Shown here: positions 47,393 through 56,454 of the stretch, piece after piece
Numbering within the stretch: position 1 is the first letter of the stretch
Layout: every line of letters begins with the position of its first letter
Assembly: GCA_900473175.1 (NCBI GenBank)
Contig: UCKM01000021.1
Span: 1 to 64,000, forward strand
DNA length: 64,000 nucleotides
Origin: Hyphomicrobiales bacterium
Lineage (GTDB): Bacteria > Pseudomonadota > Alphaproteobacteria > Rhizobiales > Rhizobiaceae
Direction of reading: 5' to 3'
The notes under the pieces: generated by a model
The model's database searches: none
What the model saw: the letters and a program-made list of their open reading frames with translations, nothing else
What the model was told of the DNA's origin: nothing
Position numbers and translations under genes: made by a program

Positions 47393-48241
47393 TTGGCGCC
47401 ACGTGCGAACTGGAAAGGTTATCTGAAGGTCGCGGAGCTTACCTGCCCCGTTGGCCTTTACACAGCCGCATCAACCTCTGACCGCATCGCTTTTCATACG
47501 ATCAACCGCGCCACGGGCCACCGCGTCCAGCGCCAGTTCATCGATGGCGATACCGGCAAGCCGGTCGAAAAGGAAGATCAGGTCAAGGGCTACGAGGTCG
47601 GCTCCAATGACTATATCATCCTGGAGCCCGATGAGGTGGCCGCAGCAATCCCGGAAAGTGACAAGACCCTTTCCGTTGACGCATTCATCTCCTATGACGA
47701 CCTCGACGATCTCTACTTCGACAAGCCCTATTATCTGACGCCGAGCGACAAGAATGGCCAGGAAGCCTTTGCACTGATCCGCGATGGGCTCAAAGCCAAG
47801 AACGTTGCGGCGCTGGCCCAGACGGTGCTTTTCCGGCGTGTCCGCACGCTCCTTATCCGTGCCGATGGTGCGGGCCTGACGGCAACAACCTTGAACTATG
47901 ATTATGCGGTGCGCTCCGCCAAGGATGCGTTCAGCGATATTCCCGAGATAAAGATCAAGGGAGAAATGCTTGAGCTTGCCAAGCACATTATTGAAACGAA
48001 GCAAGGCACGTTCAATCCGGCGGAATATACGGATCGCTACGAGGCGACACTGGCCGAATTGGTCAAGGCCAAGCTTGAAGGCAAGGCGATCCCCACGCGC
48101 AAGCCGCAGAAATCCGAAAAGGTCGTTGATCTGATGCAGGCCCTGCGCGAAAGCGCGGGCATGATGAAGAAGCAGCCCGCCACGAAGAAGGCCGCAACCG
48201 GAAAGGCCAAGGCCGAGCCTGCGCGCCGGAAAGCGAGTTAG
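47393..48241 (+). CDS. ku: non-homologous end-joining protein Ku (first copy)
   Basis: Ku binds DNA double-strand ends and recruits LigD. The 282-residue protein starts at a TTG (MAPRANWKGYLKV as translated) with GGAG seven bases upstream. The Ku core beta-barrel is recognisable (LKVAELTCPVGLY, RIAFHTINRATGHRVQRQFIDGDTGKPV, KGYEVGSNDYIILEPDE, LDDLYFDKPYYLTPSDKNG). The C-terminus is Lys/Ala-rich, a non-specific DNA-binding tail. ligD follows ten bases later. Confidence 0.95.
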   Translation: MAPRANWKGYLKVAELTCPVGLYTAASTSDRIAFHTINRATGHRVQRQFIDGDTGKPVEKEDQVKGYEVGSNDYIILEPDEVAAAIPESDKTLSVDAFISYDDLDDLYFDKPYYLTPSDKNGQEAFALIRDGLKAKNVAALAQTVLFRRVRTLLIRADGAGLTATTLNYDYAVRSAKDAFSDIPEIKIKGEMLELAKHIIETKQGTFNPAEYTDRYEATLAELVKAKLEGKAIPTRKPQKSEKVVDLMQALRESAGMMKKQPATKKAATGKAKAEPARRKAS

Positions 48242-48251
48242 GCCGTAATCG

Positions 48252-50801
48252 ATGGTTGCGCTCGAAACCTATCGGAAGAAACGCAATTTCAAGACGACAC
48301 CGGAGCCCAAGGGGCGCAAGGCCAGCAAAGCCGGCCACAGTTTTGTCGTCCAGAAGCATGATGCGACAAGGTTGCATTATGATTTTCGCCTTGAGATGGA
48401 CGGCGTTCTGAAAAGCTGGGCCGTTACGCGCGGTCCAAGCCTCGTTCCTGGCGAGAAGCGCCTCGCGGTTCACGTCGAAGACCACCCGCTCGAATATGGC
48501 GATTTCGAAGGCACGATCCCCAAAGGCGAATATGGCGGCGGAACCGTCATCGTTTGGGATCGGGGCACCTGGACACCTGTAGAGGATCCCGACCGCGGTT
48601 ACGCCAAGGGCCATCTGGAATTCGAGCTTCACGGCAGGAAGCTTTCCGGGCGATGGCATCTCGTCCGCATGCATGGCAGACCGCGCGAGAAGCGTGAGAA
48701 CTGGCTGCTGATCAAGGCCGAGGATGATGCCGCACGCACGCCCGGCGACGCCGACATTCTCGAAGAAATGCCAAAGTCGGCCAAGACGGGCCGCGACATT
48801 GCCGAGGTCGCGGGCGAGGAACCCGGATGGTCGTCGAAGACCGGCAAGATCGACAAGAGCCTCCCCAAGGCCAAGACGCCGAGGAAAAAGCCAGCCGCCA
48901 TTGCCGAGATTGAGACCCCGGATCCTTCCAGCATCAAGGGAACCAAAAAAACGCGCCTTCCTGTCTTTGTCGAGCCGGCCTTGGCTACGCTCGCAACCAA
49001 GCCGCCTGCCGGGGAGCGTTGGGTTCACGAAATAAAATTCGATGGCTACCGGCTGCAGGCCCGCATCGAGGCCGGACGCGTCAAGCTCCTCACCCGCAGC
49101 GGTCTCGACTGGACCAAGAAATTCGGCAAGGAGATCATCGCCGCGCTTCAGGAACTTGCAGTGGGCACGGCATTGATCGATGGCGAGCTGGTGGTAGAAC
49201 CGGCTGCCGGCGCCTCGGATTTTTCCGCCCTCCAGGCCGATCTCAGCAATGACCGGACAGATCGCTTCATCTTCTATGTCTTCGACCTTCTTTACCTCGA
49301 CGGCTACGACCTGCAGGCTTTACCGCTCCTCGAACGCAAGGCGATCCTGCAGAAGATCGCCGGAGACGGGACTGGCATGATCCGCTTCAGCGAGCATTTT
49401 GAAGGAGATGGCGCGATCGTGCTCGCCCATGCCTGCCGGCTCAGCCTCGAGGGAATCGTCTCGAAACTGCGTGATGCACCCTACCGTTCCGGCCGCGTCA
49501 AGAGCTGGGTCAAGGCGAAATGTTCCAAGAAGCAGGAGTTCGTCATTGCCGGTTACGTTCCGTCGACCACGTCGCGCAGGGCCATCGGCTCTTTGGTCAT
49601 GGGGGTCTACAACGGCAAGAAGCTCGAGCATGTCGGGCGGGTGGGCACCGGATATAGCACGTCGATGGCTGAGGAACTTTTTCGCAAGCTCGAGCGTATC
49701 CGCCAACCTGAAAGCCCCTTTGCCGAACGGCTTAGCGCAGACGCCGCAAGGCAGGTGCGCTACACCAAACCGCAACTCGTCGCCGAGGTGGAGTTCCGGA
49801 CCTGGACTGCCGACGGGAATCTGCGCCACGCGTCGTTCCGGGGCCTTCGTGAAGATAAGTCCCCACTCGACGTTGTCAGGGAAACGCCGCAATCGGCTGC
49901 CTTGCCGAAAACGCAGAGGTTTACCGTGAAACTCACCCATCCCGACCGCATCTATTGGCCCGAGCAGGGCGTCACCAAACAGGGGCTGGCCGACTATTAC
50001 ACCGATGTCTGGCCTTATATCGAGCCTTTTGTCGTCAATCGCCCGCTCGCCCTATTGCGCAGTCCAGAGGGCATCACCGGCCAATCCTTTTTCCAGAAGC
50101 ACGCCTGGAAGGGACTGAACTCGAATATCGGTCTCGTCAAGGACCCCAAGGACAAGGACGATGAACCGCTGATCTGCATAAAGGATCTCGACGGGCTGAT
50201 CGGGCTCGTGCAATCGGCAGTCCTGGAGATTCACCCTTGGGGCTCAACCGTCGCCGACTGGGAACATCCGGACATGATCATCATGGACCTTGATCCCGGC
50301 GATGGTGTGCCTTGGGAACAGGTGATCAGGGCGGCGGAGGAAACGCGCGAGCGGCTGGAGCAAACCGGTCTCAAGGCCTACCTCAAGACTTCGGGCGGCA
50401 AGGGCCTCCACATCGTCTCTCCGGTGAAACCGAAGGCCGCCTGGCCGGATGTAAAGGCGTTCACCAAGGCCATTGCCGATTCCATGGCGTTGGACAGCCC
50501 CGACCTTTACGTGTCGACCATTACCAAGTCGAAGCGCCACGGCAAGATCCTCATCGACTATCTGCGCAACCAACGCGGCACCACGGCCGTCGCGCCTTAC
50601 TCTACCCGGGCACGCCCGGGCGCGGCAGTGTCGATGCCGCTCGAATGGAGCGAACTTACGCCAGGGATAGGTCCCGCCTATTTCACCGTATTGAATGCGC
50701 CGATCCGCGTCGCCTCGTACAAGGCCGATCCATGGGCGGATTTTCGCGCCTCCGCCGTCCCCATCGAAAGACCGAAGGCGACGCGCAAGAAGAGCAGCTA
50801 G
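48252..50801 (+). CDS. ligD: ATP-dependent DNA ligase D (phosphoesterase-ligase-polymerase)
   Basis: Multidomain end-processing and ligating enzyme of bacterial NHEJ, 849 residues. Domain order is 3'-phosphoesterase (about 1-190: QKHDATRLHYDFRLEMDG, HVEDHPLEYGDFEGTIPKG), ligase (about 235-540) and polymerase/primase (about 560-840). The ligase has the AMP-binding Lys in EIKFDGYR, DGELVVEP, FYVFDLLYLDGYDL and VKSWVKAKC. The polymerase has HPDRIYWPEQGVTKQGLADYY and the metal pair MDLDPGDGV. This order is the Pseudomonas/Agrobacterium type. It is co-transcribed with ku and convergent with the second ku. Confidence 0.96.
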   Translation: MVALETYRKKRNFKTTPEPKGRKASKAGHSFVVQKHDATRLHYDFRLEMDGVLKSWAVTRGPSLVPGEKRLAVHVEDHPLEYGDFEGTIPKGEYGGGTVIVWDRGTWTPVEDPDRGYAKGHLEFELHGRKLSGRWHLVRMHGRPREKRENWLLIKAEDDAARTPGDADILEEMPKSAKTGRDIAEVAGEEPGWSSKTGKIDKSLPKAKTPRKKPAAIAEIETPDPSSIKGTKKTRLPVFVEPALATLATKPPAGERWVHEIKFDGYRLQARIEAGRVKLLTRSGLDWTKKFGKEIIAALQELAVGTALIDGELVVEPAAGASDFSALQADLSNDRTDRFIFYVFDLLYLDGYDLQALPLLERKAILQKIAGDGTGMIRFSEHFEGDGAIVLAHACRLSLEGIVSKLRDAPYRSGRVKSWVKAKCSKKQEFVIAGYVPSTTSRRAIGSLVMGVYNGKKLEHVGRVGTGYSTSMAEELFRKLERIRQPESPFAERLSADAARQVRYTKPQLVAEVEFRTWTADGNLRHASFRGLREDKSPLDVVRETPQSAALPKTQRFTVKLTHPDRIYWPEQGVTKQGLADYYTDVWPYIEPFVVNRPLALLRSPEGITGQSFFQKHAWKGLNSNIGLVKDPKDKDDEPLICIKDLDGLIGLVQSAVLEIHPWGSTVADWEHPDMIIMDLDPGDGVPWEQVIRAAEETRERLEQTGLKAYLKTSGGKGLHIVSPVKPKAAWPDVKAFTKAIADSMALDSPDLYVSTITKSKRHGKILIDYLRNQRGTTAVAPYSTRARPGAAVSMPLEWSELTPGIGPAYFTVLNAPIRVASYKADPWADFRASAVPIERPKATRKKSS

Positions 50802-50804
50802 TTC

Positions 50805-51611
50805 CTATTCCTTCTTCGGCTTGCTTTCGCTGGCAATGCTCTTGCGCAAAGCGTCCATGATGTTGATGACGTTACTGGGCTGCTCGGTCTCGCCTGCCTG
50901 TGGCTTGGCCGGGCGCTTCTTGCCCTTCTTCTTGGCCGCAATGATTTCGAGCAGCCGATCCTGGACAGGATCGTCTACCATCTTCGGGTCCCAGGGTTTG
51001 GTACGTTCGTCGATCAATGTCTTCACCAGCGCCATCAACTGCGCGTCGGTCTTCCCGGTTGGAATGTCGCCGAAATAGCCCTCGCGATCGCGCACCTCAT
51101 CGCCATAGCGTAGCGTCCACAGCACGATGCCGCGTCCGCGTGGCTCGAGCATCACCGCTCGCTCGCGCCGGTACATGACGAGGCGCGCGATACCGACCCT
51201 CCCCGTCGCTTCCATGCCGGCGCGGATCACCGAAAAGGCTTCCTCCCCGACGGGGTCGTCGGGGGTCAGATAATGGGGTTTGTCATACCAGATCCATTCG
51301 ATGCTTTCGCGGGGCACGAACATCTCAATATCGATCGTGCGCGTACTTTCCAGCGCCACCGCGTCGATTTCGTCATCCTCGAGCACGACGTATTCGTCCT
51401 CGCCGCGCTGATAACCTTTCACTTCATCGTCCTCGTCGACCGGCTTGCCGCTAACAGAGTCGATATACTGGCTGACCACGCGATTTCCGGTTTTCCGGTT
51501 GAGCGTATGAAACCTTATCTTCTCTTCATCGGTCGTCGCTGGCACCATCGCCACCGGGCAGGTGACGAGCGAAAGCTTGAGATAGCCTTTCCAGAATGAA
51601 CGTGGAGCCAT
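50805..51611 (-). CDS. ku: non-homologous end-joining protein Ku (second copy)
   Basis: A 268-residue Ku paralogue distinct from the first: MAPRSFWKGYLKLSLVTCPVAMVPA, KIRFHTLNRKTGNRVVSQYIDSVSGKPV, WIWYDKPHYLTPDDPVGEEAF. The C-terminus is shorter and ends ESKPKKE. It is encoded convergently with ligD, three bases apart, and has an excellent EcfG-type promoter. Multiple ku genes are known in rhizobia; the two proteins may form a heterodimer, which is inference. Confidence 0.95.
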   Translation of the reverse strand: MAPRSFWKGYLKLSLVTCPVAMVPATTDEEKIRFHTLNRKTGNRVVSQYIDSVSGKPVDEDDEVKGYQRGEDEYVVLEDDEIDAVALESTRTIDIEMFVPRESIEWIWYDKPHYLTPDDPVGEEAFSVIRAGMEATGRVGIARLVMYRRERAVMLEPRGRGIVLWTLRYGDEVRDREGYFGDIPTGKTDAQLMALVKTLIDERTKPWDPKMVDDPVQDRLLEIIAAKKKGKKRPAKPQAGETEQPSNVINIMDALRKSIASESKPKKE

Positions 51612-51639
51612 TGACGCACCTTCCCCGAAGTTCTGCGAA

Positions 51640-51664
51640 AACGACTAAACCAGCAATTCGTTCC
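51640..51664 (-). promoter_or_regulatory. EcfG-type promoter of the second ku gene
   Basis: On the minus strand GGAAC (51664-51660), 16 bases, CGTT (51643-51640): a perfect match to the alphaproteobacterial EcfG/RpoE2 consensus. It is 29 bases before the ku start codon. Confidence 0.75.
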
Positions 51665-51676
51665 CGAGGCGAGCCC

Positions 51677-51976
51677 TCAGGGCAATTTTGCAGCGAGCAC
51701 ATCCAGCTTGTGGATCTGCGGCGCAGTGGCGAAAAGCTCATCCGCCCGCCCCATCAAGGCTGCCGCAACCTTACCGGAAAGATGCGCGCCGCGCCCCTCC
51801 TCGTCCGCAAACGCGTCGAAGATGGCAAAGTTGCTCTTGCCCGTCCGGATCGCGAACCAGGCGATGGTGCCCGGCTCGTCATTAACGAGCGGAAGTGCGG
51901 ATTTCAGAAACGCAGCGACCTCCTCTTCCTTCCCGGGCTTGGCTTCGAGCGGCACGTAGAGAGCAAGCTTGACCAT
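51677..51976 (-). CDS. antibiotic-biosynthesis-type monooxygenase (ABM/YgiN-like)
   Basis: A 99-residue ferredoxin-like protein of the ABM superfamily, cofactor-free quinol or aromatic monooxygenases such as YgiN. It starts MVKLALYVPLEAKPGKEEEV after GGAGGAACGATC. Family features are VPLEAKPGKEEEVAAFL, TIAWFAIRTGKSNFAIFDAFADEEGRGAHL and a C-terminal helix-strand. The substrate is unknown. Its end lies 65 bases upstream of the second ku on the same strand, with the EcfG promoter in the gap. Confidence 0.85.
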   Translation of the reverse strand: MVKLALYVPLEAKPGKEEEVAAFLKSALPLVNDEPGTIAWFAIRTGKSNFAIFDAFADEEGRGAHLSGKVAAALMGRADELFATAPQIHKLDVLAAKLP

Positions 51977-52072
51977 GATCGTTCCTCCGCTGGGCGTGGG
52001 GTCCATCGCCACCAGGGCCTGGCCTCTGGCATCCGGACGCTTTCTTCACGTTGCGCCTTTTTGACGGTCAAG

Positions 52073-52098
52073 GGAACTGTCGTGCATGGATCGACGTT
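52073..52098 (+). promoter_or_regulatory. EcfG-type promoter of topoisomerase IB
   Basis: GGAAC (52073-52077), 17 bases, CGTT (52095-52098), followed by the ATG at 52125. It matches GGAAC-N16/17-CGTT, and its position argues for the downstream ATG rather than the ATG at 52086. Confidence 0.65.
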
Positions 52099-52124
52099 TC
52101 GGGCAGCGGAGATGTGGAAACAAG

Positions 52125-53135
52125 ATGAAGCCGGATCACCAATATTATGCGAGTGAACTTGGCCTGAAGCTGGTCGATCCGGAAGAATTTGCCCTGAAGC
52201 GCGACCTCCATAAAGGGACGTTCCGCTATGTCCGCACCAACGGACGGCCCATCTCAAGGAAAGACGAAGAGCGCATCATTGGGCTGGTCATCCCTCCCGC
52301 TTGGACAGAAGTCATTTGCTGCGATGATGCCGATGGCCATATCCAGGCGGTTGGCAAGGATGCTCTTGGACGTCGTCAATATATCTACCATCCCGAATGG
52401 GAGCAGGTCCGCAATAGTATGAAAACCCATCGCCTGCTCACGTTCGGCAAGGCGCTTCCGCGCATCCGCAAGCGCATCCTCAACGACATGCGCCGCGAAC
52501 CGATTTCAAGCCGGCCGCTGGCTGCCCTCGCAATCAAGCTGATCGATCAGAAGGTTTTTCGCGCAGGACACGAAAAATACGCCAAGGATGGAGGCCGCGG
52601 GATCGCCTCGCTCAAGAGCAGCGACCTGAAGATCAATGGCAATATCGCCAGCTTCATCTTCGACGGAAAGTCAAAGAAAAAGAATGAGATAATCATCAAG
52701 GACCGCTCCGCAGTGAAGCGATTGCGCACGTTGAAAAGACGGGGAAGGTTGTTCCAATACAAGGACGACCGCCGCTGGCGCAACCTACATGCGGATAAGC
52801 TCAATGAATATCTGCGCGAGATTTCCGGCTCAAAGGTCAGCGCCAAGGATTTCCGGACGTTTCATGGCTCCGCCCGTGCGCTGGCCTTTCTTGCCGAGAT
52901 CGATGCGCACAGCGAAGCTGCCAGGAAACGCGCCATCGCGGCCGCGATGCGCAACGTTGCAGAGTTCCTGCGCAACACGCCCGCCGTAACGCGATCGAGC
53001 TATGTCCACCCGCTGGTGATCGATTGTTTCAACGCGGGAGAACTTAGCAAATCTCTCCTGCGTGCTCCCTACCGCAAGGGCCTCAACGGTCCCGAAACCG
53101 GCTTGATGCGTCTGCTGGAGGCGGCCCAGGCGTGA
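52125..53135 (+). CDS. DNA topoisomerase IB (poxvirus-type)
   Basis: Relaxes supercoils by nicking one strand through a 3'-phosphotyrosine. The 336-residue protein starts MKPDHQYYASELGLKLVDPEE. It contains IPPAWTEVICCDDADGHIQAVGKDALGRRQYIYHPEW (N-terminal domain), the catalytic pentad region HEKYAKDGGRGIASL and KSKKKNEIIIKDR, the conserved KDFRTFHGSA and the active Tyr in VTRSSYVHPLV. Bacterial copies are scattered and often stress-related. It neighbours the NHEJ genes and has an EcfG-like promoter. Confidence 0.93.
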   Translation: MKPDHQYYASELGLKLVDPEEFALKRDLHKGTFRYVRTNGRPISRKDEERIIGLVIPPAWTEVICCDDADGHIQAVGKDALGRRQYIYHPEWEQVRNSMKTHRLLTFGKALPRIRKRILNDMRREPISSRPLAALAIKLIDQKVFRAGHEKYAKDGGRGIASLKSSDLKINGNIASFIFDGKSKKKNEIIIKDRSAVKRLRTLKRRGRLFQYKDDRRWRNLHADKLNEYLREISGSKVSAKDFRTFHGSARALAFLAEIDAHSEAARKRAIAAAMRNVAEFLRNTPAVTRSSYVHPLVIDCFNAGELSKSLLRAPYRKGLNGPETGLMRLLEAAQA

Positions 53136-53381
53136 CCATTCAAAGCGGTTTTCCAGAATGCGCCAACAGCAATTTTTTTGACCCGAGCGGAAGGCCAGCA
53201 ACCCGTTGCTAGAATTCGTTCCCAAAGGGGAGATTCTGCATTGCGGTAAGTGGTATCAAATACTGATCAATTAGATTCGATTTGCTGCGGCGGCGGAAAT
53301 GCGCTTAGCTTTTCGATATCACCAGCGGGAAACGGCGGCCCGCCTCAAGGTGGGTTCTCGCCTGAAAATTTGGAGCGTGTC
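53136..53381. other. intergenic stretch without a recognised element
   Basis: A 246-base gap after the topoisomerase gene. It contains a short T run (53172-53178) that could end the topoisomerase transcript, though no stem of note precedes it. I see no other gene or motif. Confidence 0.4.
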
Positions 53382-53681
53382 ATGGCCTTCTTTGATCGCG
53401 ATCGACGCATTTTCACGACCACTGATTGGGAAACCATGCAGCGTGCCCATAACAAGGCTTCGCTCTTGCTGGACCGCTGTCCCAAGACAGATGCAAGGTG
53501 CAATGAACTTGCCCGCGTCATCATGGCGATCTTCGAAAGTGGCGTTCGCGATGAAGACGACCTCGCTGCGATGGCGGCAAACCGTGAGCTCAATTTCCTC
53601 GCGGCCCGCGGGCTTTTTCAGAAGCCATTTCCATTCGGAAATGCCAAGGCGCCCCCTCGGGAAGCTCCCCTCAAGCACTAG
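53382..53681 (+). CDS. small conserved-type hypothetical protein
   Basis: A 99-residue soluble protein starting MAFFDRDRRIFTTTDWETM, with GGAG six bases before the ATG. It is mostly helical (MQRAHNKASLLLDRCPKTDARC, ELARVIMAIFESGVRDEDDLAAMAA) with a Pro-rich tail. I do not recognise the family. Small proteins of this shape are common in rhizobial genomes. Its 3' end overlaps the converging PAS-GGDEF-EAL gene by 11 bases. Confidence 0.6.
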   Translation: MAFFDRDRRIFTTTDWETMQRAHNKASLLLDRCPKTDARCNELARVIMAIFESGVRDEDDLAAMAANRELNFLAARGLFQKPFPFGNAKAPPREAPLKH

Positions 53682-55446
53682 GCTCGGGACCTGACATTTG
53701 TTTCTTTTGCTCTTTCAGCAATTGCGCCAACAAATCCATTGAAGGAACGGGGCGGGCGATCGCATAGCCCTGTAGCGCGTCGCAGCCGAGCTTGCGCAGG
53801 AGCTTGGCGTGTTCCAGTGTTTCTACGCCTTCCGCAATCACTTCTATGTCGAGCGTTTTGGCTATGTCGACGATCGACCTGACAAGACTTTGCTGTTCAG
53901 GCGAGATTGTGATGGGCATGACGAGACGCCCGTCAATTTTCAACCGCTTCGGCTTGAGCTTCAACAGTCCGATGATCGAGGCATGCCCAGAGCCGAAATC
54001 ATCGACCTCGATATCGATCTTCATCTGTTTCAGCAGCGATATGTTCAGGAGAACTTCGTCTTCGATCTCATCGAGAAAAATTGTCTCCAGCAATTCGAAG
54101 GAAATCGTGTGCGGCTTGATCTTCAGCTGCCGCAATTGGTCGACCAGCGTTGGGTCTGAGAGTCGGGCCGCCGACGTATTGACGGCAATACGCGGAACAA
54201 CAAGGCCCAATTCCTCCCACGACTGCCGGTCGCGCAGCACCGCCTCCAGGATGGCAGCATCGAACTCGGCCATCAATCCAAGGGTCAGGACCACTTTCAT
54301 GAACGACTCGGGCGCAAGCAGTCCCCGTCTTGGATGCTGCCAACGCGCCAAGGCCTCTATTCCGACGACACGCCGCGTTCGAGCATCGACCTGTACCTGA
54401 TAGAAGGGGGCGAACTCGCCTCGCCCCAAACCGCGTTTGACATGTTCGGCAATCCGCCGGTCGCGAAACATCTCCGTTTTCAGATGCGGCGCGAAAAATT
54501 CGACCCTGTTGCGTCCAAGCTTCTTGGCGCGGTAGAGCGCGATGTCGGATTCGGCCAACAGGCTTGCGGCGTTTCCGTCATTCACCCAGGCAACACCAAT
54601 CGACGCGCCCGTTTGCAACAGCGTCCCGCCGTGGGATACGCCCTGCTTGAGCAAGCGGACAACGTGCTCTGCCACGACTTCCAGTTCCCGTATCGTCGAG
54701 AAATTCGACAGCAAAATGATGAATTCGTCGCCCCCCATGCGGGCAACGAACCCACCCTCCGGAACGACCGATGCAATCATCAGCGCCGCGGATTTGAGCA
54801 CGGCATCGCCGGCGGCATGGCCCGCCGTATCGTTGACCTGCTTGAAATAATCGAGATCGATATGGAGCAGCGCCAGCCGCTCGCGAGTGCCGTCATTCGA
54901 CAGTTCGCCAAGACGCCTGTCGAAGAACCGGCGGTTGGGCAGCCCCGTAAGGTAGTCATGTTCGGCCGCATATTCGATCTGTGCCGAACTGGCTTCCAGA
55001 GCGATTGTTCTCGCCTCTGCAATCGCCTTCTGGTGTGAAAGCTCCCGCGCCAGCATGACGTCCGTCGTCACGTCCCACTCCGCGCCAATGAACGTCCCCG
55101 ATGCACCGTCATCATAATAATGCGCCCTCGATCTGAGATGGCGTATGTCCCCATTCGGCAGGACAACCCTGAATTCGGACTGGTAGTCACCCTTGCGCAG
55201 AACCGCGTCTTCGAAATCCAGTTCGGCCCTGGTGCGGTCATCGGGATGTATCGCTCCAATCCATTGATCAGCAGTGACCCTTCGCTGGGTCAGGCCAGTC
55301 GCGTAGAGCCTGTGCATCTGCAAATCCCAGAGCAGTTCGCCAGTTTCGACATTGTGTTCCCACACCCCGATCTGGGACGCATCAAGCGCAAGCTCCAGCC
55401 GGCGAAGGAGGTTCTGGAATTCCTGCTCTGATCTTTCCGGGTTCAT
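53671..55446 (-). CDS. PAS-GGDEF-EAL cyclic-di-GMP protein
   Basis: A 591-residue soluble protein with a PAS sensor (about 10-135: SQIGVWEHNVETGELLWDLQMHRLYATG, HPDDRTRAELDFEDAVLRKGDYQSEFRVVLPNGDIRH), a GGDEF domain (about 165-325, active motif MGGDEF) and an EAL domain (about 335-580). The EAL catalytic set looks complete: EALARW, NTSA, ELLET, DDFGSG, KIDGRL and EGVET. No RxxD inhibitory site precedes GGDEF. It could make or break c-di-GMP; with all EAL residues present, phosphodiesterase activity is likely. It has no membrane helix. Confidence 0.93.
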   Translation of the reverse strand: MNPERSEQEFQNLLRRLELALDASQIGVWEHNVETGELLWDLQMHRLYATGLTQRRVTADQWIGAIHPDDRTRAELDFEDAVLRKGDYQSEFRVVLPNGDIRHLRSRAHYYDDGASGTFIGAEWDVTTDVMLARELSHQKAIAEARTIALEASSAQIEYAAEHDYLTGLPNRRFFDRRLGELSNDGTRERLALLHIDLDYFKQVNDTAGHAAGDAVLKSAALMIASVVPEGGFVARMGGDEFIILLSNFSTIRELEVVAEHVVRLLKQGVSHGGTLLQTGASIGVAWVNDGNAASLLAESDIALYRAKKLGRNRVEFFAPHLKTEMFRDRRIAEHVKRGLGRGEFAPFYQVQVDARTRRVVGIEALARWQHPRRGLLAPESFMKVVLTLGLMAEFDAAILEAVLRDRQSWEELGLVVPRIAVNTSAARLSDPTLVDQLRQLKIKPHTISFELLETIFLDEIEDEVLLNISLLKQMKIDIEVDDFGSGHASIIGLLKLKPKRLKIDGRLVMPITISPEQQSLVRSIVDIAKTLDIEVIAEGVETLEHAKLLRKLGCDALQGYAIARPVPSMDLLAQLLKEQKKQMSGPEPSA

Positions 55447-55687
55447 TTTCTTTTTTCGTGTGATCTCCGCCCGCTCGACTCATATCCTGAAACGGCCGTC
55501 CCGAGAAATAAAGCCTTTCTGAAGAAGCTGATGCCCGAACACGCAAAAATGGCGCTGACAAAACAATTCAATGCAACCGGAAGTGTTTAAGATAAATCAA
55601 GCATGTTGGTATTTATCGGTCGCTGCTCATAGATTGTTCATCTGATCCGGGTGATTCTGCGATCAGCAGGTTCTGGGGACAATGGAC

Positions 55688-56440
55688 ATGAAGACAATAA
55701 TTCTGGCGGCGGCGATTGTCGCCCTCGCAAGCGCGGCTTCGGCCGAGGAATTAAAACTGAGAGTTGCAACGGAAGGCGCCTATCCGCCCTTCAACTCAGT
55801 GGATGCTTCCGGAAACCTTGTCGGGTTCGATGTCGATATTGCCAAGGCGGTTTGCCAGGAAATGAAAGCCGAATGTTCATTCGTCGCTGTTCCGTGGAAT
55901 GACATCATCAACCGGCTGGAAAAGAACGACTACGACCTCATCGTCGCCAGCATGTCTTTCACCGAGGAACGCGCTACAAGGATGGAGTTCTCCACTTCCT
56001 ATTACCGGTCGCACTCGGCCTTCGCCGGCGATCCGAACAAGTTCAAGGACATATCTCCAGCAGCGCTGGCGGGCTTTCGCATCGCAGCAGGCAACCAGAC
56101 GATACAGTCGGAATATCTGCAGAAGGTCTACACGGACAGCAAGATCGTGCTGACGAAGGACGAGCCCGAAGCGCAGAAGCTGCTTCAATCGGGCGCTGTC
56201 GACCTGATCCTGGCGGATTCCATCGACCTGCTCACCTTTCTTCAGTCGCCGGAGAATTCGAAGTTCGACTATGTCGGCGACCCCGTAACCAACGGCTTTC
56301 TGAAAAGCTCGGCACACATAACTGCCCATAAGGGCAATACGGAACTGATCAGCAAAGTCAATATCGCGATCGACCGGATAAGGCTTAACGGCACCTATGA
56401 TCGCATCAACAACACCTATTTTCCCTTCAGCATCTACTAG
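55688..56440 (+). CDS. periplasmic amino-acid-type solute-binding protein without permease
   Basis: A 250-residue exported binding protein of the polar amino acid family (SBP_bac_3). It has a signal peptide (TIILAAAIVALASAASA) and the fold LRVATEGAYPPFNSVDASGNLVGFDVDIAKAV, with NDIINRLEKNDYDLIVASMSFTEER and the Asp/Arg region for alpha-amino and carboxylate groups. No permease or ATPase gene is nearby; instead a membrane diguanylate cyclase starts 14 bases later. This suggests a sensory receptor role. An ATG two codons upstream is an alternative start. The 55447-55687 gap holds the divergent promoters. Confidence 0.85.
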   Translation: MKTIILAAAIVALASAASAEELKLRVATEGAYPPFNSVDASGNLVGFDVDIAKAVCQEMKAECSFVAVPWNDIINRLEKNDYDLIVASMSFTEERATRMEFSTSYYRSHSAFAGDPNKFKDISPAALAGFRIAAGNQTIQSEYLQKVYTDSKIVLTKDEPEAQKLLQSGAVDLILADSIDLLTFLQSPENSKFDYVGDPVTNGFLKSSAHITAHKGNTELISKVNIAIDRIRLNGTYDRINNTYFPFSIY

Positions 56441-56454
56441 GTCTTAGACGGGAC

